A DNA stretch of 64,000 nt from Paenibacillus lignilyticus (lineage in GTDB: Bacteria; Bacillota; Bacilli; Paenibacillales; Paenibacillaceae). The notes under the pieces were generated by a model that was given only the letters and a program-made list of their open reading frames with translations, was not told the DNA's origin and did no database searches. How positions within the stretch are numbered: position 1 is the stretch's first letter; every line of letters begins with the position of its first letter. The position numbers and the translations under genes are program-made. The DNA lies in the NCBI RefSeq assembly GCF_017942085.1, contig NZ_JAGKSP010000009.1, positions 62,001 to 126,000 on the forward strand. Direction: 5' to 3'. Shown here piece by piece: positions 25,273 to 34,005 of the stretch.

Positions 25273-25814
25273 AGATCCGATGCTCCCGGCTTCCAGCCCA
25301 TGCTTTGGCTCCAATTGCCGGCCCTGCGCATGATGGCCCAGATGTAAGGATCCTTCTCATCGACGTAGCGCTGCCGATCGTGCGCGAACTGCGCCATCAG
25401 GTTCATTTTCACATTCGCATAGCCGTCCGCTTCATCTGGATGCGCTCTCAGATAATCGCGGAAAAGCAGCGCAAATTGCTCACCGAAGCTGCCCGCTTCC
25501 CGTACATGAATATGCGTGCGACGCGTACCCGCTCCTTCTCTGAAGTAGCGTTTGGTGCGCTCCGGATTATCCGCTCTGAACACGCAGCCCAGCTGTTCAA
25601 AACCATGACGATACACATCTACCGGCTCAAGGGAGCGGACCGAAACTTGAATATCGATCACAGGCTTGGCTGCCAGTCCGGGAACCGACGTAGAGCCGAT
25701 ATGGTCAATGCGCAGCGCGGTTTCGCCAAGGGCCTCGCGCAGTCGCAGGCCAATCTCCCGAAACTCGCTTACCCACCCTTGATCATAAGGAACCACAATA
25801 ATCGGATCGCTCAC
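25269..25814 (-). CDS. GrpB-family (UPF0157) nucleotidyltransferase-fold protein
   Basis: A 181-residue protein with the hallmark RIDHIGSTSVPGLAAKPVIDI (about residues 36-56), where GSTS..P..KPVID forms the nucleotidyltransferase-like active site. The C-terminal half (FAHDRQRYVDEKDPYIWAIM) also fits GrpB proteins. Some GrpB domains are fused to CoA kinases; the reaction of free-standing ones is unclear. The gene overlaps both neighbours by 4 bases, placing it in the operon with the formylglycine-generating enzyme. Confidence 0.88.
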   Translation of the reverse strand: MSDPIIVVPYDQGWVSEFREIGLRLREALGETALRIDHIGSTSVPGLAAKPVIDIQVSVRSLEPVDVYRHGFEQLGCVFRADNPERTKRYFREGAGTRRTHIHVREAGSFGEQFALLFRDYLRAHPDEADGYANVKMNLMAQFAHDRQRYVDEKDPYIWAIMRRAGNWSQSMGWKPGASDL

Positions 25815-26860
25815 TGCCGATGGCCTCCCCCGCCTGCCTCTTCGCCAACGCCTACTGCCTTAACGATGCGAAAACCGCAATTACCGGTCGAGCTGTCCGG
25901 CGTATTGGAATTTCGCGCTGCCACCCGGTACCGGTTGCAGTACGATTTGTGACATAAATAAGAGCCCCCGCGCATCGACCGCGCATGCGTCGGCTTCGTA
26001 TAGTGAGGACTAACCTCTGATGTAACCCGGTGATACTGCGGCGTGAACCAGTCGCTGCACCACTCCCACACATTGCCGGACATATTGTACAGCCCGTACC
26101 CGTTCGGCTTATAAGCATCTACGGGCGCGGTTCCGTGGTAGCCGTCGCTTGCATTATTTTTGACCGGAAACTTTCCTTGCCAAATGTTGCAGAGATGTTC
26201 GGTATCCGGTTTCAGCAAATCCCCCCATGGGTATCGCCGTTGTACCAAACCGCCTCTTGCCGCATATTCCCACTCCGCCTCGGTCGGCAGTCGCCCGCCT
26301 CGCCAAGCGCAATAAGCTGCCGCATCGTTCCAAGACACATGCACGACCGGATGCTCTGCCCGCTCCGTGATCGTGGAATCCGGCCCTTCAGGCTGCGCCC
26401 AATACGCGCCGTTAACCGCGAGCCACCATGGCGTGCCTTGAGGTGCGCCGGCCGCTGCTTCACGGGTCGCATCGGACGCCAGAAGGTGAAACACATACGA
26501 CCAGCCGAACTTCTCCGCTTCCGTCACATAGCCGGTCGCTGCCACAAACTGAGCAAACTGCGCATTCGTAACCGCATAACGAGAGATGCAGAAGGCATCC
26601 AGCTTCACATTGCGGATCGGACCTTCGCCATCCTGCGGAAATCCTTCCGCATCCTCGGTACCCATCAGAAACTCCCCTGCGGGAATGAGCACCATGTTCT
26701 CGTCAGCCTGTGCAGACGGCGCTAACCCCGACTCCGGCTCCGGTAATTGCTGCCGTTGATCGGTACTCTCGCTGCGCTCGCTTGGCACTTCCGCCGCCGA
26801 CGCCTCCACAGCCGCATCGCCTCTGCTTGCGCAGCAGCAGGACTTCAGTTGTTCAGCCAT
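25811..26860 (-). CDS. Formylglycine-generating enzyme (sulfatase activator)
   Basis: Copper- and oxygen-dependent enzyme that converts the active-site Cys of sulfatases to formylglycine. The 349-residue protein has a Cys-rich, acidic N-terminal tail (SCCCASRG), then the FGE fold: LIPAGEFLMGT, HPVVHVSWNDAAAYCAWRG, LPTEAEWEYAARGG, GNVWEWCSDWF. The decisive C-terminal GGSYLCHKSYCNRYRVAAR has the two catalytic Cys with the spacing of human FGE. Many FGE-sulfatase domain proteins lack these, so this is a true FGE. ATG 26860 has AAGGAG at good spacing. It is divergent from a Cys-type sulfatase gene. Confidence 0.92.
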   Translation of the reverse strand: MAEQLKSCCCASRGDAAVEASAAEVPSERSESTDQRQQLPEPESGLAPSAQADENMVLIPAGEFLMGTEDAEGFPQDGEGPIRNVKLDAFCISRYAVTNAQFAQFVAATGYVTEAEKFGWSYVFHLLASDATREAAAGAPQGTPWWLAVNGAYWAQPEGPDSTITERAEHPVVHVSWNDAAAYCAWRGGRLPTEAEWEYAARGGLVQRRYPWGDLLKPDTEHLCNIWQGKFPVKNNASDGYHGTAPVDAYKPNGYGLYNMSGNVWEWCSDWFTPQYHRVTSEVSPHYTKPTHARSMRGGSYLCHKSYCNRYRVAARNSNTPDSSTGNCGFRIVKAVGVGEEAGGGGHRQ

Positions 26861-26988
26861 CTCTGTCATCTCCTTGCTTATAGGAATCGGCTGCCGAGAT
26901 CGGCACCCGTTATAGACGCTTCCAAGGGAATATTATACAATACCTGTAAATCTATCGATACGTTTCAAGAGGATAGGAGAGATGCAAA

Positions 26989-28395
26989 TTGACCACGAAT
27001 ACTTCGAAACGACCGAACATTCTGTTTATCATGTCAGATGACCACGCCTCTCACGCCATCAGCGCCTATGGGAGCCAAATCAATGTAACACCGAATATTG
27101 ACCGCATCGCGGAAGGCGGCATGCGTCTGGACAACTGCTTCTGCACCAATTCGATTTGTACGCCGAGCCGCGCAGCCATTCTAACGGGACAATATAATCA
27201 TATCAATGGGGTCAAGACGCTCGCCGACCCGCTTGATGGACGCATGACGACCTTTCCCAAACTGCTGCAGAAAGACGGCTACCAAACCGCGATTGTCGGC
27301 AAATGGCATCTCGGCCACGGTGGTCACTACGATCCGACCGGGTTCGACTATTGGAGCGTTCTTCCCGACCAAGGCGAGTATCACAATCCCGTCATGATCG
27401 AAATGGGCGTTTCTCAGCGATTTGATGGTTATGTAACCGATATTATTACCGATAAATCATTGCATTGGCTGAAGAACCGCGATAAAGAACGGCCGTTCAT
27501 GCTCATGTGTCACCACAAGGCCCCTCATCGTCACTGGGAGCCGGATAAGAAGCATATGCACTTATATGAAGATATCGATATTCCGGAGCCGGAAACCTTT
27601 TACGACGATTATGCCACTCGCTCTCAGGCTGCCGTGAATGCTAAGATGCGCATCGAAGATCTGCACGAATTGGATACGAAAGGCGCTCCGCCCGCTGGAC
27701 TAACCCCTGAACAGGAGAAGCAGTGGAAATATCAGCGCTACATCAAGGATTACTTGCGCTGCATTGCCTCCGTCGACGACAATGTCGGCCGATTGCTCGA
27801 TTATTTGGATGAAGAGGACGAAACCAACGATACGATTATCATCTACACGTCCGACCAAGGTTTCTTCTTAGGCGACCACGGCTGGTTCGATAAACGATTT
27901 ATGTATGAGGAATCGCTGCGCATGCCATTCCTAATTCGTTACCCTAGGGCCATCCAAGCCGGGACGGTCAGCGACACGATGATCTTGAACGTCGACTTCG
28001 CGCCCACCTTCCTGGACTACGCCGCCCTCCCGATCCCGGAGACGATGCAAGGCCGCAGTATCAGATCCGTACTGAGCGCCGAAACACCTGCGGACTGGAG
28101 AACCTCGATGTACTACCGTTACTGGATGCATCTGGACGGTGCCCATGAGGTGTACGCCCATTATGGAATGAGAACGCAGCGTTATAAGCTTATTTATTAC
28201 TATGCCGAAGCGCTCGGCACTACAGGCTCCCGCGACGAATCCAAGCCGCCGGAATGGGAATTGTTTGATCTGGCCGAGGACCCGTACGAGCTGCGCAACG
28301 TCTACTATTCTCCGGACTATGAGCAGCTTGTTAAAGCGCTCACGCTTGAGATGGAACAGCTGATGCGCGACGTCGGAGATGAAGCGCTGCACTAG
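26989..28395 (+). CDS. Cys-type sulfatase (arylsulfatase family)
   Basis: Hydrolyses a sulfate ester, possibly on a sugar. The 468-residue protein starts with the metal-binding RPNILFIMSDDHA (Asp17, Asp18) and has the CxPSR signature CTPSRAAILTGQYNH with Cys57, the residue FGE would oxidise. Further alkaline-phosphatase-fold motifs are GKWHLGH and YTSDQGFFLGDHG. There is no signal peptide, so it acts in the cytoplasm on imported substrate. It starts at TTG 26989 with AGGAGAG eight bases upstream. The adjacent, divergent FGE gene makes an enzyme-activator pair. Confidence 0.92.
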   Translation: MTTNTSKRPNILFIMSDDHASHAISAYGSQINVTPNIDRIAEGGMRLDNCFCTNSICTPSRAAILTGQYNHINGVKTLADPLDGRMTTFPKLLQKDGYQTAIVGKWHLGHGGHYDPTGFDYWSVLPDQGEYHNPVMIEMGVSQRFDGYVTDIITDKSLHWLKNRDKERPFMLMCHHKAPHRHWEPDKKHMHLYEDIDIPEPETFYDDYATRSQAAVNAKMRIEDLHELDTKGAPPAGLTPEQEKQWKYQRYIKDYLRCIASVDDNVGRLLDYLDEEDETNDTIIIYTSDQGFFLGDHGWFDKRFMYEESLRMPFLIRYPRAIQAGTVSDTMILNVDFAPTFLDYAALPIPETMQGRSIRSVLSAETPADWRTSMYYRYWMHLDGAHEVYAHYGMRTQRYKLIYYYAEALGTTGSRDESKPPEWELFDLAEDPYELRNVYYSPDYEQLVKALTLEMEQLMRDVGDEALH

Positions 28396-28429
28396 CTTGC
28401 TGCTTGTAAAACGAATCGATTTACGACGA

Positions 28430-28458
28430 AACTCAGCCCCGCAAGTCGGGGCTGAGTT
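28430..28458 (+). terminator. Strong hairpin between sulfatase and VOC genes
   Basis: AACTCAGCCCC and GGGGCTGAGTT form a perfect 11-bp, GC-rich stem with a 7-base loop. No T run follows; instead AAGGAGG for the next gene comes after four bases. It may weaken read-through or stabilise the sulfatase mRNA. Confidence 0.5.
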
Positions 28459-28475
28459 CATAAGGAGGCCACATC

Positions 28476-28850
28476 ATGCCCTACCAATACGACGGCATCG
28501 ACCATGTTCAGCTCGCAGCTCCCGAAGGCTGCGAATCAGCGGCTCGCAGCTTCTACGCCGACGTGCTCGGCTGGACGGAGCTCCCTAAGCCGGAGCCGCT
28601 GCGGCAACGCGGCGGCGTATGGTTTCAATGCGGCCGCCATCAGGTCCATATCGGGGTGCAGCGGGATTTTGTCCCCGCGACCAAAGCGCATCCGGCCTTC
28701 CACGTTCGCGGCATCCAAGCGTTGCGTGAGCATCTGCTTCGCAATCAGATTCAAGTCATCGACGATGAGGCTCGGGCAGACGAAGGTGTCACGCGTTTCT
28801 ATGCGGCTGATCCTTTCGGCAATCGTCTAGAGTTTCTGGAGTGGCAATAA
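28476..28850 (+). CDS. VOC-family (glyoxalase-like) protein
   Basis: A 124-residue single-domain vicinal-oxygen-chelate protein. It has paired beta-alpha-beta units starting IDHVQLAAPEGCESAARSFY and ending ADPFGNRLEFLEWQ, where His and Glu are likely metal ligands. AAGGAGG precedes the ATG. Such proteins act as lyases, dioxygenases or binding proteins; the substrate is unknown. It lies 80 bases after the sulfatase gene on the same strand and may be partly co-transcribed. Confidence 0.82.
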   Translation: MPYQYDGIDHVQLAAPEGCESAARSFYADVLGWTELPKPEPLRQRGGVWFQCGRHQVHIGVQRDFVPATKAHPAFHVRGIQALREHLLRNQIQVIDDEARADEGVTRFYAADPFGNRLEFLEWQ

Positions 28851-28876
28851 CGGCCGCCTTTAAATACCGAAAGAGC

Positions 28877-29299
28877 CTATGTGTAGAACGTCATATGCGG
28901 CTTCGTGTTTCGGTAATGTGCCAATCGCTCCTCCAGCGTTCCCGTGTGCAACTCGAACTTATGTCCATCCGGGTCGGCAAAATAGATCGATCGACGATCC
29001 TCTGCTTCCCTTGACCGGCCCGGCAACATGTTCACCCCAAGCCCTTCCAGCTTCGCTAGCCAAGCATCGAAGTCCGCTTCCGCAATCGTGAACGCCATAT
29101 GCGTGTAGGACTGATGAATTTCATGTCGCGGGATGTCCCGCTCTTCGTTCAAGGCAACCCACAAACCGAACAAGTCAAAATAAGCAAGTGAACGCCCGAC
29201 CACCAGCAGCTTGGCGCCAAACACCTGCTCATAGAAGGAAACGGAACGCTCCAAACTGGACACAGAGAAACAAAGATGATTGATCCGTTCTGGCTGCAT
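28877..29299 (-). CDS. fosB: FosB-type metallothiol transferase (fosfomycin resistance)
   Basis: Adds a low-molecular-weight thiol (bacillithiol in Bacillota) to fosfomycin and opens its epoxide. The 140-residue protein matches FosB along its length: INHLCFSVSSLERSVSFYEQ, FGLWVALNEERDIPR, SYTHMAFTI, SIYFADPDGHKFELHTGTLE and RNTKPHMTFY. Metal ligands are the His in INH, the His in YTH and the Glu in KFEL. ATG 29299 is preceded by GGAGGAG at eight bases. It is chromosomal and has no mobile-element context, as in many soil Bacillota. Confidence 0.93.
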   Translation of the reverse strand: MQPERINHLCFSVSSLERSVSFYEQVFGAKLLVVGRSLAYFDLFGLWVALNEERDIPRHEIHQSYTHMAFTIAEADFDAWLAKLEGLGVNMLPGRSREAEDRRSIYFADPDGHKFELHTGTLEERLAHYRNTKPHMTFYT

Positions 29300-29323
29300 A
29301 GGCATCTCCTCCGGCATAAACCT

Positions 29324-29911
29324 CTACTTATTTAAACAAGCCCTCAATTTGGCCACGAGGACTCCTTCTTTCAATAAGCAATCCGCATACGGCATAATCG
29401 CAAAATACGAAAATGCCTTCTCTTCCCCAAGCGTGCAAGCGTCGTACAAAATACTAATATCGAACGTTTTGCGTATTTTGCCGCCGTTCGCCAGAACCGC
29501 TGCCTTCAATGCATCGTACAACTTTTGATTGTCAAAAGCACGCTCCAGCGCAAACCGCCCGGCCATGCTGTTCCACCAAGCAAAGAAGGATCGATAAATG
29601 TCGTCATAGTGGCGATCGCTGCCTGCCTCTTGCACGAACAGCCTCTCGTACACCAGCTCCCTGTGCGCTTTGAACATGTTCAAATCATGAAAGGGCTCCT
29701 CGGCTATACGAGTTGAAGCGGCTTCCGCCCACACTTTCGCAAACTCCCTCTCAAAATCAGCCAAGAACGGAATCTTTCGTTCCGAAAGATAAGGAAATCT
29801 ATAGCGCTCCTCACCCTGCCCGCTTCGTTGGTTTAAATACAGATTTTGAATGTACACCAGGAAATTCAAGGTATAAGCCGTATCACTTCTCATCATCAAG
29901 GATGGCGACAT
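29324..29911 (-). CDS. Hypothetical protein upstream of fosB
   Basis: A 195-residue soluble protein, rich in aromatic and charged residues and predicted mostly helical, that I do not recognise. It has no signal peptide or membrane segment. The open frame starts at 29911, with an alternative Met four codons later. It ends 24 bases before fosB on the same strand, so the two may be co-transcribed, but nothing links it to fosfomycin. Confidence 0.6.
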   Translation of the reverse strand: MSPSLMMRSDTAYTLNFLVYIQNLYLNQRSGQGEERYRFPYLSERKIPFLADFEREFAKVWAEAASTRIAEEPFHDLNMFKAHRELVYERLFVQEAGSDRHYDDIYRSFFAWWNSMAGRFALERAFDNQKLYDALKAAVLANGGKIRKTFDISILYDACTLGEEKAFSYFAIMPYADCLLKEGVLVAKLRACLNK

Positions 29912-29950
29912 CTCGTTCCCACCTCACTCACTAACTCATGTAGATTCGAA

Positions 29951-30430
29951 CTAGGCTTGAAGCTTCGCCAGCAGCTCGGCAAATCGCTCAAACAGCTCCT
30001 TCGCCCCAGCTTCCATCCCCGATTGAATCACACCATCGCGGGCGGCAAGCGACGGGAATATCGATTGCTCGGTCAGCTTTGTTTTGCCGCCCGGGAGCTC
30101 TTCGAAAGTCACTACAACAAGACCGGCTTGACCCGGCATGCCTTCAAATTCGAATGTCTGTACAAGTCGCTCAGGTGCAACGCTCTCATGATAGACCCCG
30201 CTAAATGCGTATTCATTGCCTTTGCTGTCATGCTGCACGTACCGCCATACGCCGCCCTTTCTGACATCCATTTGGTCAACCGTCGTGGTTAACCGTCTCG
30301 GCCCCCACCACTCCGCGATCGTATTCGGATCGGTATAAGTCTTGAAAACAAGCTCGCGCGGCGCGTCGAACGTAACGCTCATAAAGTACTCTTGTTTGCC
30401 CGGCTCGGCAATCAACGTTGTTTGGATCAT
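29951..30430 (-). CDS. SRPBCC/AHSA1-family protein
   Basis: A 159-residue START-like domain protein. The family pattern is clear: FDAPRELVFKTYTDPNTIAEWWGP near the N-terminus, RKGGVWRYVQHD, and a C-terminal amphipathic helix (GMEAGAKELFERFAELLAKL). AHSA1-like bacterial proteins bind hydrophobic ligands; some lie next to ArsR regulators, not here. ATG 30430 has GGAG ten bases upstream; the frame extends further into the upstream NUDIX gene without support. Confidence 0.85.
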   Translation of the reverse strand: MIQTTLIAEPGKQEYFMSVTFDAPRELVFKTYTDPNTIAEWWGPRRLTTTVDQMDVRKGGVWRYVQHDSKGNEYAFSGVYHESVAPERLVQTFEFEGMPGQAGLVVVTFEELPGGKTKLTEQSIFPSLAARDGVIQSGMEAGAKELFERFAELLAKLQA

Positions 30431-30461
30431 TTTGCGAACAGCTCCTTTGTATGGGGTCAAG

Positions 30462-30953
30462 TTATGACATGTTATTAGCATACCTGTCCAGTTGATGATC
30501 TTCAACCAAGGTAATAGATCTCTTCGTGCGGGCGTATTCCATAATATGCTTACTCATGTTGGGGTACAGCGTCACGGTTTCGAGCTCCTGAAGACTTACC
30601 CAGCGCACTCCCACCTGCATCGGATCAGGGGAGTCCGGCAATCCGGGCACCGATCCCTCTTGAATCGCACAGTCAAAAATAAGATGAAGACAAGGCGTCT
30701 CCGAATCATACTCCCCCGACTGCCGATGCGGTGCAAACTCGTACACGAACGCGATCGGCCCGATATCGATCTCGGCATTGGCTTCTTCGCGCAGTTCGCG
30801 AACCAGCGTTTCCGTAACGGATTCACCCGGCTCGGCACCTCCGCCCGGAAGATTATAATGAAGCCGATCCTTATGCTCGCTGTATTCGATGAGCAGAACA
30901 TGATCATTCTCGATAATTAGAGCGGTTGGTCTGACTCGAATCGGAAACGACAT
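30462..30953 (-). CDS. NUDIX hydrolase
   Basis: A 163-residue pyrophosphohydrolase. The NUDIX box GGGAEPGESVTETLVRELRE then EANAEI fits GX5EX7REUXEEXGU except for Asn in place of the last Gly. It begins with RPTALIIENDHVLLIEY, as in MutT-like enzymes acting on nucleotides or their derivatives. It precedes the SRPBCC gene by 31 bases on the same strand. Substrate unknown. Confidence 0.87.
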   Translation of the reverse strand: MSFPIRVRPTALIIENDHVLLIEYSEHKDRLHYNLPGGGAEPGESVTETLVRELREEANAEIDIGPIAFVYEFAPHRQSGEYDSETPCLHLIFDCAIQEGSVPGLPDSPDPMQVGVRWVSLQELETVTLYPNMSKHIMEYARTKRSITLVEDHQLDRYANNMS

Positions 30954-30972
30954 CTTGCCGTAACCCTCCCTT

Positions 30973-31479
30973 TTAGATGGTTTTCCAACCTATCGCCGAT
31001 TCCGGCAGCAGCTGTTCCCCAATTTGAATTTCCTTGGTCGCGATGAATTCGCCGCCAAGCCTGGTATAGAAATGCAGGGAGGGGTTGTCTTTCAATACCC
31101 AGAGCATGAGCGAGGAGTAGGATCTGGCCTTCATCGTGTCCCGTGCAGCAGCGAACAGCCGTCTACCGTGGCCTTGACCCTGCGCTTCTTGCAGCAGATA
31201 GATGGCATACACCTCTGCTTCATAGCCCCAATCCGGCTCGCGGCTCTTCCCGGCATCGACAAAGCCAATAATACGGCCGTTCGCCTCTTCGGCCACAAGC
31301 GTAATTTGATCGGGGTGGGGATTGTTGAAGGCCCATGATCTGTTGCGCATGCGACCTTCCAAAGTCAGCCCAGCCAGATAAGAATCTGAAACCAGACCGG
31401 CATACGTCGTCCGCCAACTTTCCAGATGGACCTTGGCGATTCCTTCACAGTCAGCAATGGACGCTTCGCGAATGTTCAT
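30973..31479 (-). CDS. GNAT-family N-acetyltransferase
   Basis: A 168-residue acetyltransferase with start MNIREASIADCEGIAKVHLE, acetyl-CoA loop IYLLQEAQGQGHGRRLFAAA (about residues 90-109) and FYTRLGGEFIATKEIQIG. ATG 31479 has AGGTGG upstream and replaces a longer open frame that would begin with an unlikely hydrophobic stretch. It is 19 bases from the next NUDIX gene on the same strand. Substrate unknown. Confidence 0.87.
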   Translation of the reverse strand: MNIREASIADCEGIAKVHLESWRTTYAGLVSDSYLAGLTLEGRMRNRSWAFNNPHPDQITLVAEEANGRIIGFVDAGKSREPDWGYEAEVYAIYLLQEAQGQGHGRRLFAAARDTMKARSYSSLMLWVLKDNPSLHFYTRLGGEFIATKEIQIGEQLLPESAIGWKTI

Positions 31480-31545
31480 CCGACCACCTGCCTTTTCGAA
31501 AAATAAATAGACCATTACCAGAATTGGTAACGGTATTTCGAGCAT

Positions 31546-32046
31546 CTAGAAAATAATCGGGTCCTGCAAGCGCGACCACTGCATGATCGGCTCTTGTTCA
31601 TCGTTTAGAGCGATTGTGCCGACCATCACCTCATCGGAGTGACGGTGAGCGAAGTAATGCTGCAGCATAAAATGGATGATTTTCGAGGTTCGCAGGTTCA
31701 GCAGCTCCCCCTCTTCGACCCACATCAGCTCGCCTTCCTCAGAAGGCACATATTGCCTATCGCTTGTCCGTCCAAAATAAACAAATTGCTGCCGGATCTC
31801 GCCTTCCTTCACCCGCAGCAAAACATAGCCGAGCTTCAGCTCATGGATGTTCTGATCAGATATGCCTGATTCCTCTTCAATCTCCCGGAGGCAGGCTGTC
31901 TTCGGATCGTTAAGCTCATTTGGCTCCAGATGCCCGCCTAGCCCGGAATAAAACTCATGCGGATAGAGCCTGCTGCCCGTTTTCTTCATCATCAAGACAT
32001 GGTTGTCATTGAACAAGAATACCGTTGCCATTTGTCTTAGCTCCAT
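31546..32046 (-). CDS. NUDIX hydrolase
   Basis: A 166-residue MutT-like hydrolase (MELRQMATVFLFNDNHVLMM) with NUDIX box GGHLEPNELNDPKTACLREI and EEESGI. GGAAG precedes ATG 32046. It lies 29 bases downstream of a HAD phosphatase gene on the same strand; NUDIX-HAD pairs often take part in nucleotide clean-up, but no direct evidence exists here. Confidence 0.87.
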   Translation of the reverse strand: MELRQMATVFLFNDNHVLMMKKTGSRLYPHEFYSGLGGHLEPNELNDPKTACLREIEEESGISDQNIHELKLGYVLLRVKEGEIRQQFVYFGRTSDRQYVPSEEGELMWVEEGELLNLRTSKIIHFMLQHYFAHRHSDEVMVGTIALNDEQEPIMQWSRLQDPIIF

Positions 32047-32075
32047 GGGGACTTCCTTTCGCCTGTTTCGTTCGC

Positions 32076-32744
32076 CTACCAAAGTTCCTTCATCAGATCT
32101 GTTGGACTCAGCAGTTTGCTATACTCGCTTTGCACATAGGTGTTGAACCAGAAGGCATGATACACGCGCATCCCTGCTCTCGAAGCTCCCTCCAATTCAT
32201 TGGATCCTCCATCGCCGACGAAGACGCATTCCTCAGGTTTCACATGCAATCGCTCGCAGGCGAGCTCATAGATTCTGGCATCCGGCTTGCTGCATTTGGT
32301 GTCAAAGGAAAACACAACCTCATCGAAAAACGCCGATATAGGGGATTCCGGCCAATAGGTCACCTCTTCTTCCGTGCAATTGCTGATTAAGCCGAGCTTG
32401 ATCGGATGGCTGCGAAGCTCCGTTAACAGTTCCATAATCTCACCGCGAATCGCGTGGAAAGGGAGCATCTTCTCTTCTATTCGCGATTGATATAAATAGC
32501 GAATCGAGTCCTCATTAATCTGCAAGTCTCTTGCTTGCGCGATGTCTTTAAGCGCTTCCTCGTAGGAGGCGAAATGCCCATTCATGCGCTTCTCTTGGCG
32601 CAGGCTCCACTCTTTCTTAAAGTCTGCGTTCGAGAGGCCCAGCAGCGCACTGTAATCGTAGTTCCGCTTCGACATTCTTTTGCCCTGCTCAAATTCCGTG
32701 ATTAAGGTTTCAAATAAATCGAAAAACACAGCCTTAACGGTCAC
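32076..32744 (-). CDS. HAD-family hydrolase
   Basis: A 222-residue phosphatase-like enzyme. HAD motif I is VFFDLFETLI (Asp9 nucleophile; the usual DxD/DxT reads DLF), motif II LGLISNCTEE, motif III KPDARIYELA and motif IV FVGDGGSNEL. A helical cap lies between motifs I and II. It starts at GTG 32744 with TTGGAGG upstream. The change at the second position of motif I occurs in some HAD subfamilies, and the substrate cannot be given. Confidence 0.87.
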   Translation of the reverse strand: MTVKAVFFDLFETLITEFEQGKRMSKRNYDYSALLGLSNADFKKEWSLRQEKRMNGHFASYEEALKDIAQARDLQINEDSIRYLYQSRIEEKMLPFHAIRGEIMELLTELRSHPIKLGLISNCTEEEVTYWPESPISAFFDEVVFSFDTKCSKPDARIYELACERLHVKPEECVFVGDGGSNELEGASRAGMRVYHAFWFNTYVQSEYSKLLSPTDLMKELW

Positions 32745-32813
32745 GCGGTCGCCTCCAAACGATGGTTGAACTTCTTCTTTGAGCTGCCCTGGATGGTTCG
32801 ATCCGCTATCTCG

Positions 32814-33479
32814 TCACAGAAGCCGGAACAGTTCGCTGAGTTGATCAATCGTATGTAATGGTTTGGCCTTCAAAGCATCGTTCCAGTTATGCTTGCCACG
32901 AATCCATATCGTTCCCATCCCCGACATCGATGCTCCTTCAATATCATTGATTGGATGGTCTCCGACATACATACATTCTTCAGGTGCTACTTGAAGTTTA
33001 TCGATCGCCATTTGGAAAATTCGCGCATCCGGCTTCTTCACCCCAGCCTCTTCGGACACGATAATGAACTCAAAAGCATCCCGAATTCCCAATCGATCTA
33101 TCTTTCCGTACTGGACGGCATTTCTCCCATTGGTGATTAACCCTGTTCGATAGTTCTCTCTTATGTGAGAGATGACGTCCGTAGCTTGATCCATTAATAC
33201 GGCGTGTTTGATAAACTCACGTTTATAGTACTCTGCTAAATCCGCATGGGTGAGCGTTTCTCGCCATGGCAGTTCTGCAAGCAGCTCAGCAAATAACACA
33301 TTTCTGTCCTTGTAGCCATCTAGATCCAGCTCCATCATTCGGTCATAGACGGGCTGAGTCGATTCGAGGTGTTTGAAGTAATGACCCAGGAACGCATGCG
33401 TAAAATCGCTAAACATTCGGGTTCGATCGAGAATCGTATTATCCAAATCAAAAATAACAGCTTTAATCGAATTCTGCAT
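32814..33479 (-). CDS. HAD-family hydrolase
   Basis: A 221-residue HAD phosphatase with complete motifs: VIFDLDNTILD (Asp nucleophile and acid), GLITNGRNAVQ, KKPDARIFQMA and YVGDHPINDIEGA. It resembles the YjjG/YsbA-like nucleotidase group. ATG 33479 follows GGGGGGCG. It is a paralogue of the neighbouring HAD gene, 69 bases away, with different cap sequence, so a very recent duplication is unlikely. Confidence 0.9.
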   Translation of the reverse strand: MQNSIKAVIFDLDNTILDRTRMFSDFTHAFLGHYFKHLESTQPVYDRMMELDLDGYKDRNVLFAELLAELPWRETLTHADLAEYYKREFIKHAVLMDQATDVISHIRENYRTGLITNGRNAVQYGKIDRLGIRDAFEFIIVSEEAGVKKPDARIFQMAIDKLQVAPEECMYVGDHPINDIEGASMSGMGTIWIRGKHNWNDALKAKPLHTIDQLSELFRLL

Positions 33480-33530
33480 TGGCGCCCCCCGGATCAGTAG
33501 TCGAATTGAACAGCTCTTCACCTAACCACG

Positions 33531-33965
33531 CTACCCATACAAAATCTCGTACCGATCAATCGTCTCTTCTTTAAAGACGGTTTTCGAATGTTGAATCGCA
33601 TCCGTAAGTCGCTGAATCGTGAAGCTGGAGATCGGCCTCGGCAGTGCTTCCAGATCGAAAAAGCCGTACTGATCGATTTCATGGTTATCTATGCGCATGG
33701 TGCCTACATAGTGATCCGCTTTAAAGGTATATATGTATCGGTTCTTATGCGGTTGAAAATAGACACCCGACAGCTCCATGTCGCGAACGCTGATACCGGC
33801 TTCTTCTTGCAGCTCCCGCTCGGCCGCAGTCCATGCGGATTCCCCGTCTTCGACCATGCCGCCGGGGATGGACCACTTCTTCTTCCCATACGTCTGACGA
33901 ACCAGCAGCACTCTGTTCCGCTCATCGATGATGATAATTCCTGAAGCATCCTGACCTTTTGGCAC
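33531..33965 (-). CDS. NUDIX hydrolase
   Basis: A 144-residue MutT-like enzyme with a canonical box GGMVEDGESAWTAAERELQE and EAGI. It starts at GTG 33965 with GAGGG upstream. It is the third NUDIX gene within 3.5 kb and sits upstream of the two HAD genes on the same strand. Substrate unknown. Confidence 0.88.
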   Translation of the reverse strand: MPKGQDASGIIIIDERNRVLLVRQTYGKKKWSIPGGMVEDGESAWTAAERELQEEAGISVRDMELSGVYFQPHKNRYIYTFKADHYVGTMRIDNHEIDQYGFFDLEALPRPISSFTIQRLTDAIQHSKTVFKEETIDRYEILYG

Positions 33966-34005
33966 CGGAATCCCTCTTTTCGGATGTTTTTCATACGATC
34001 CCGCT

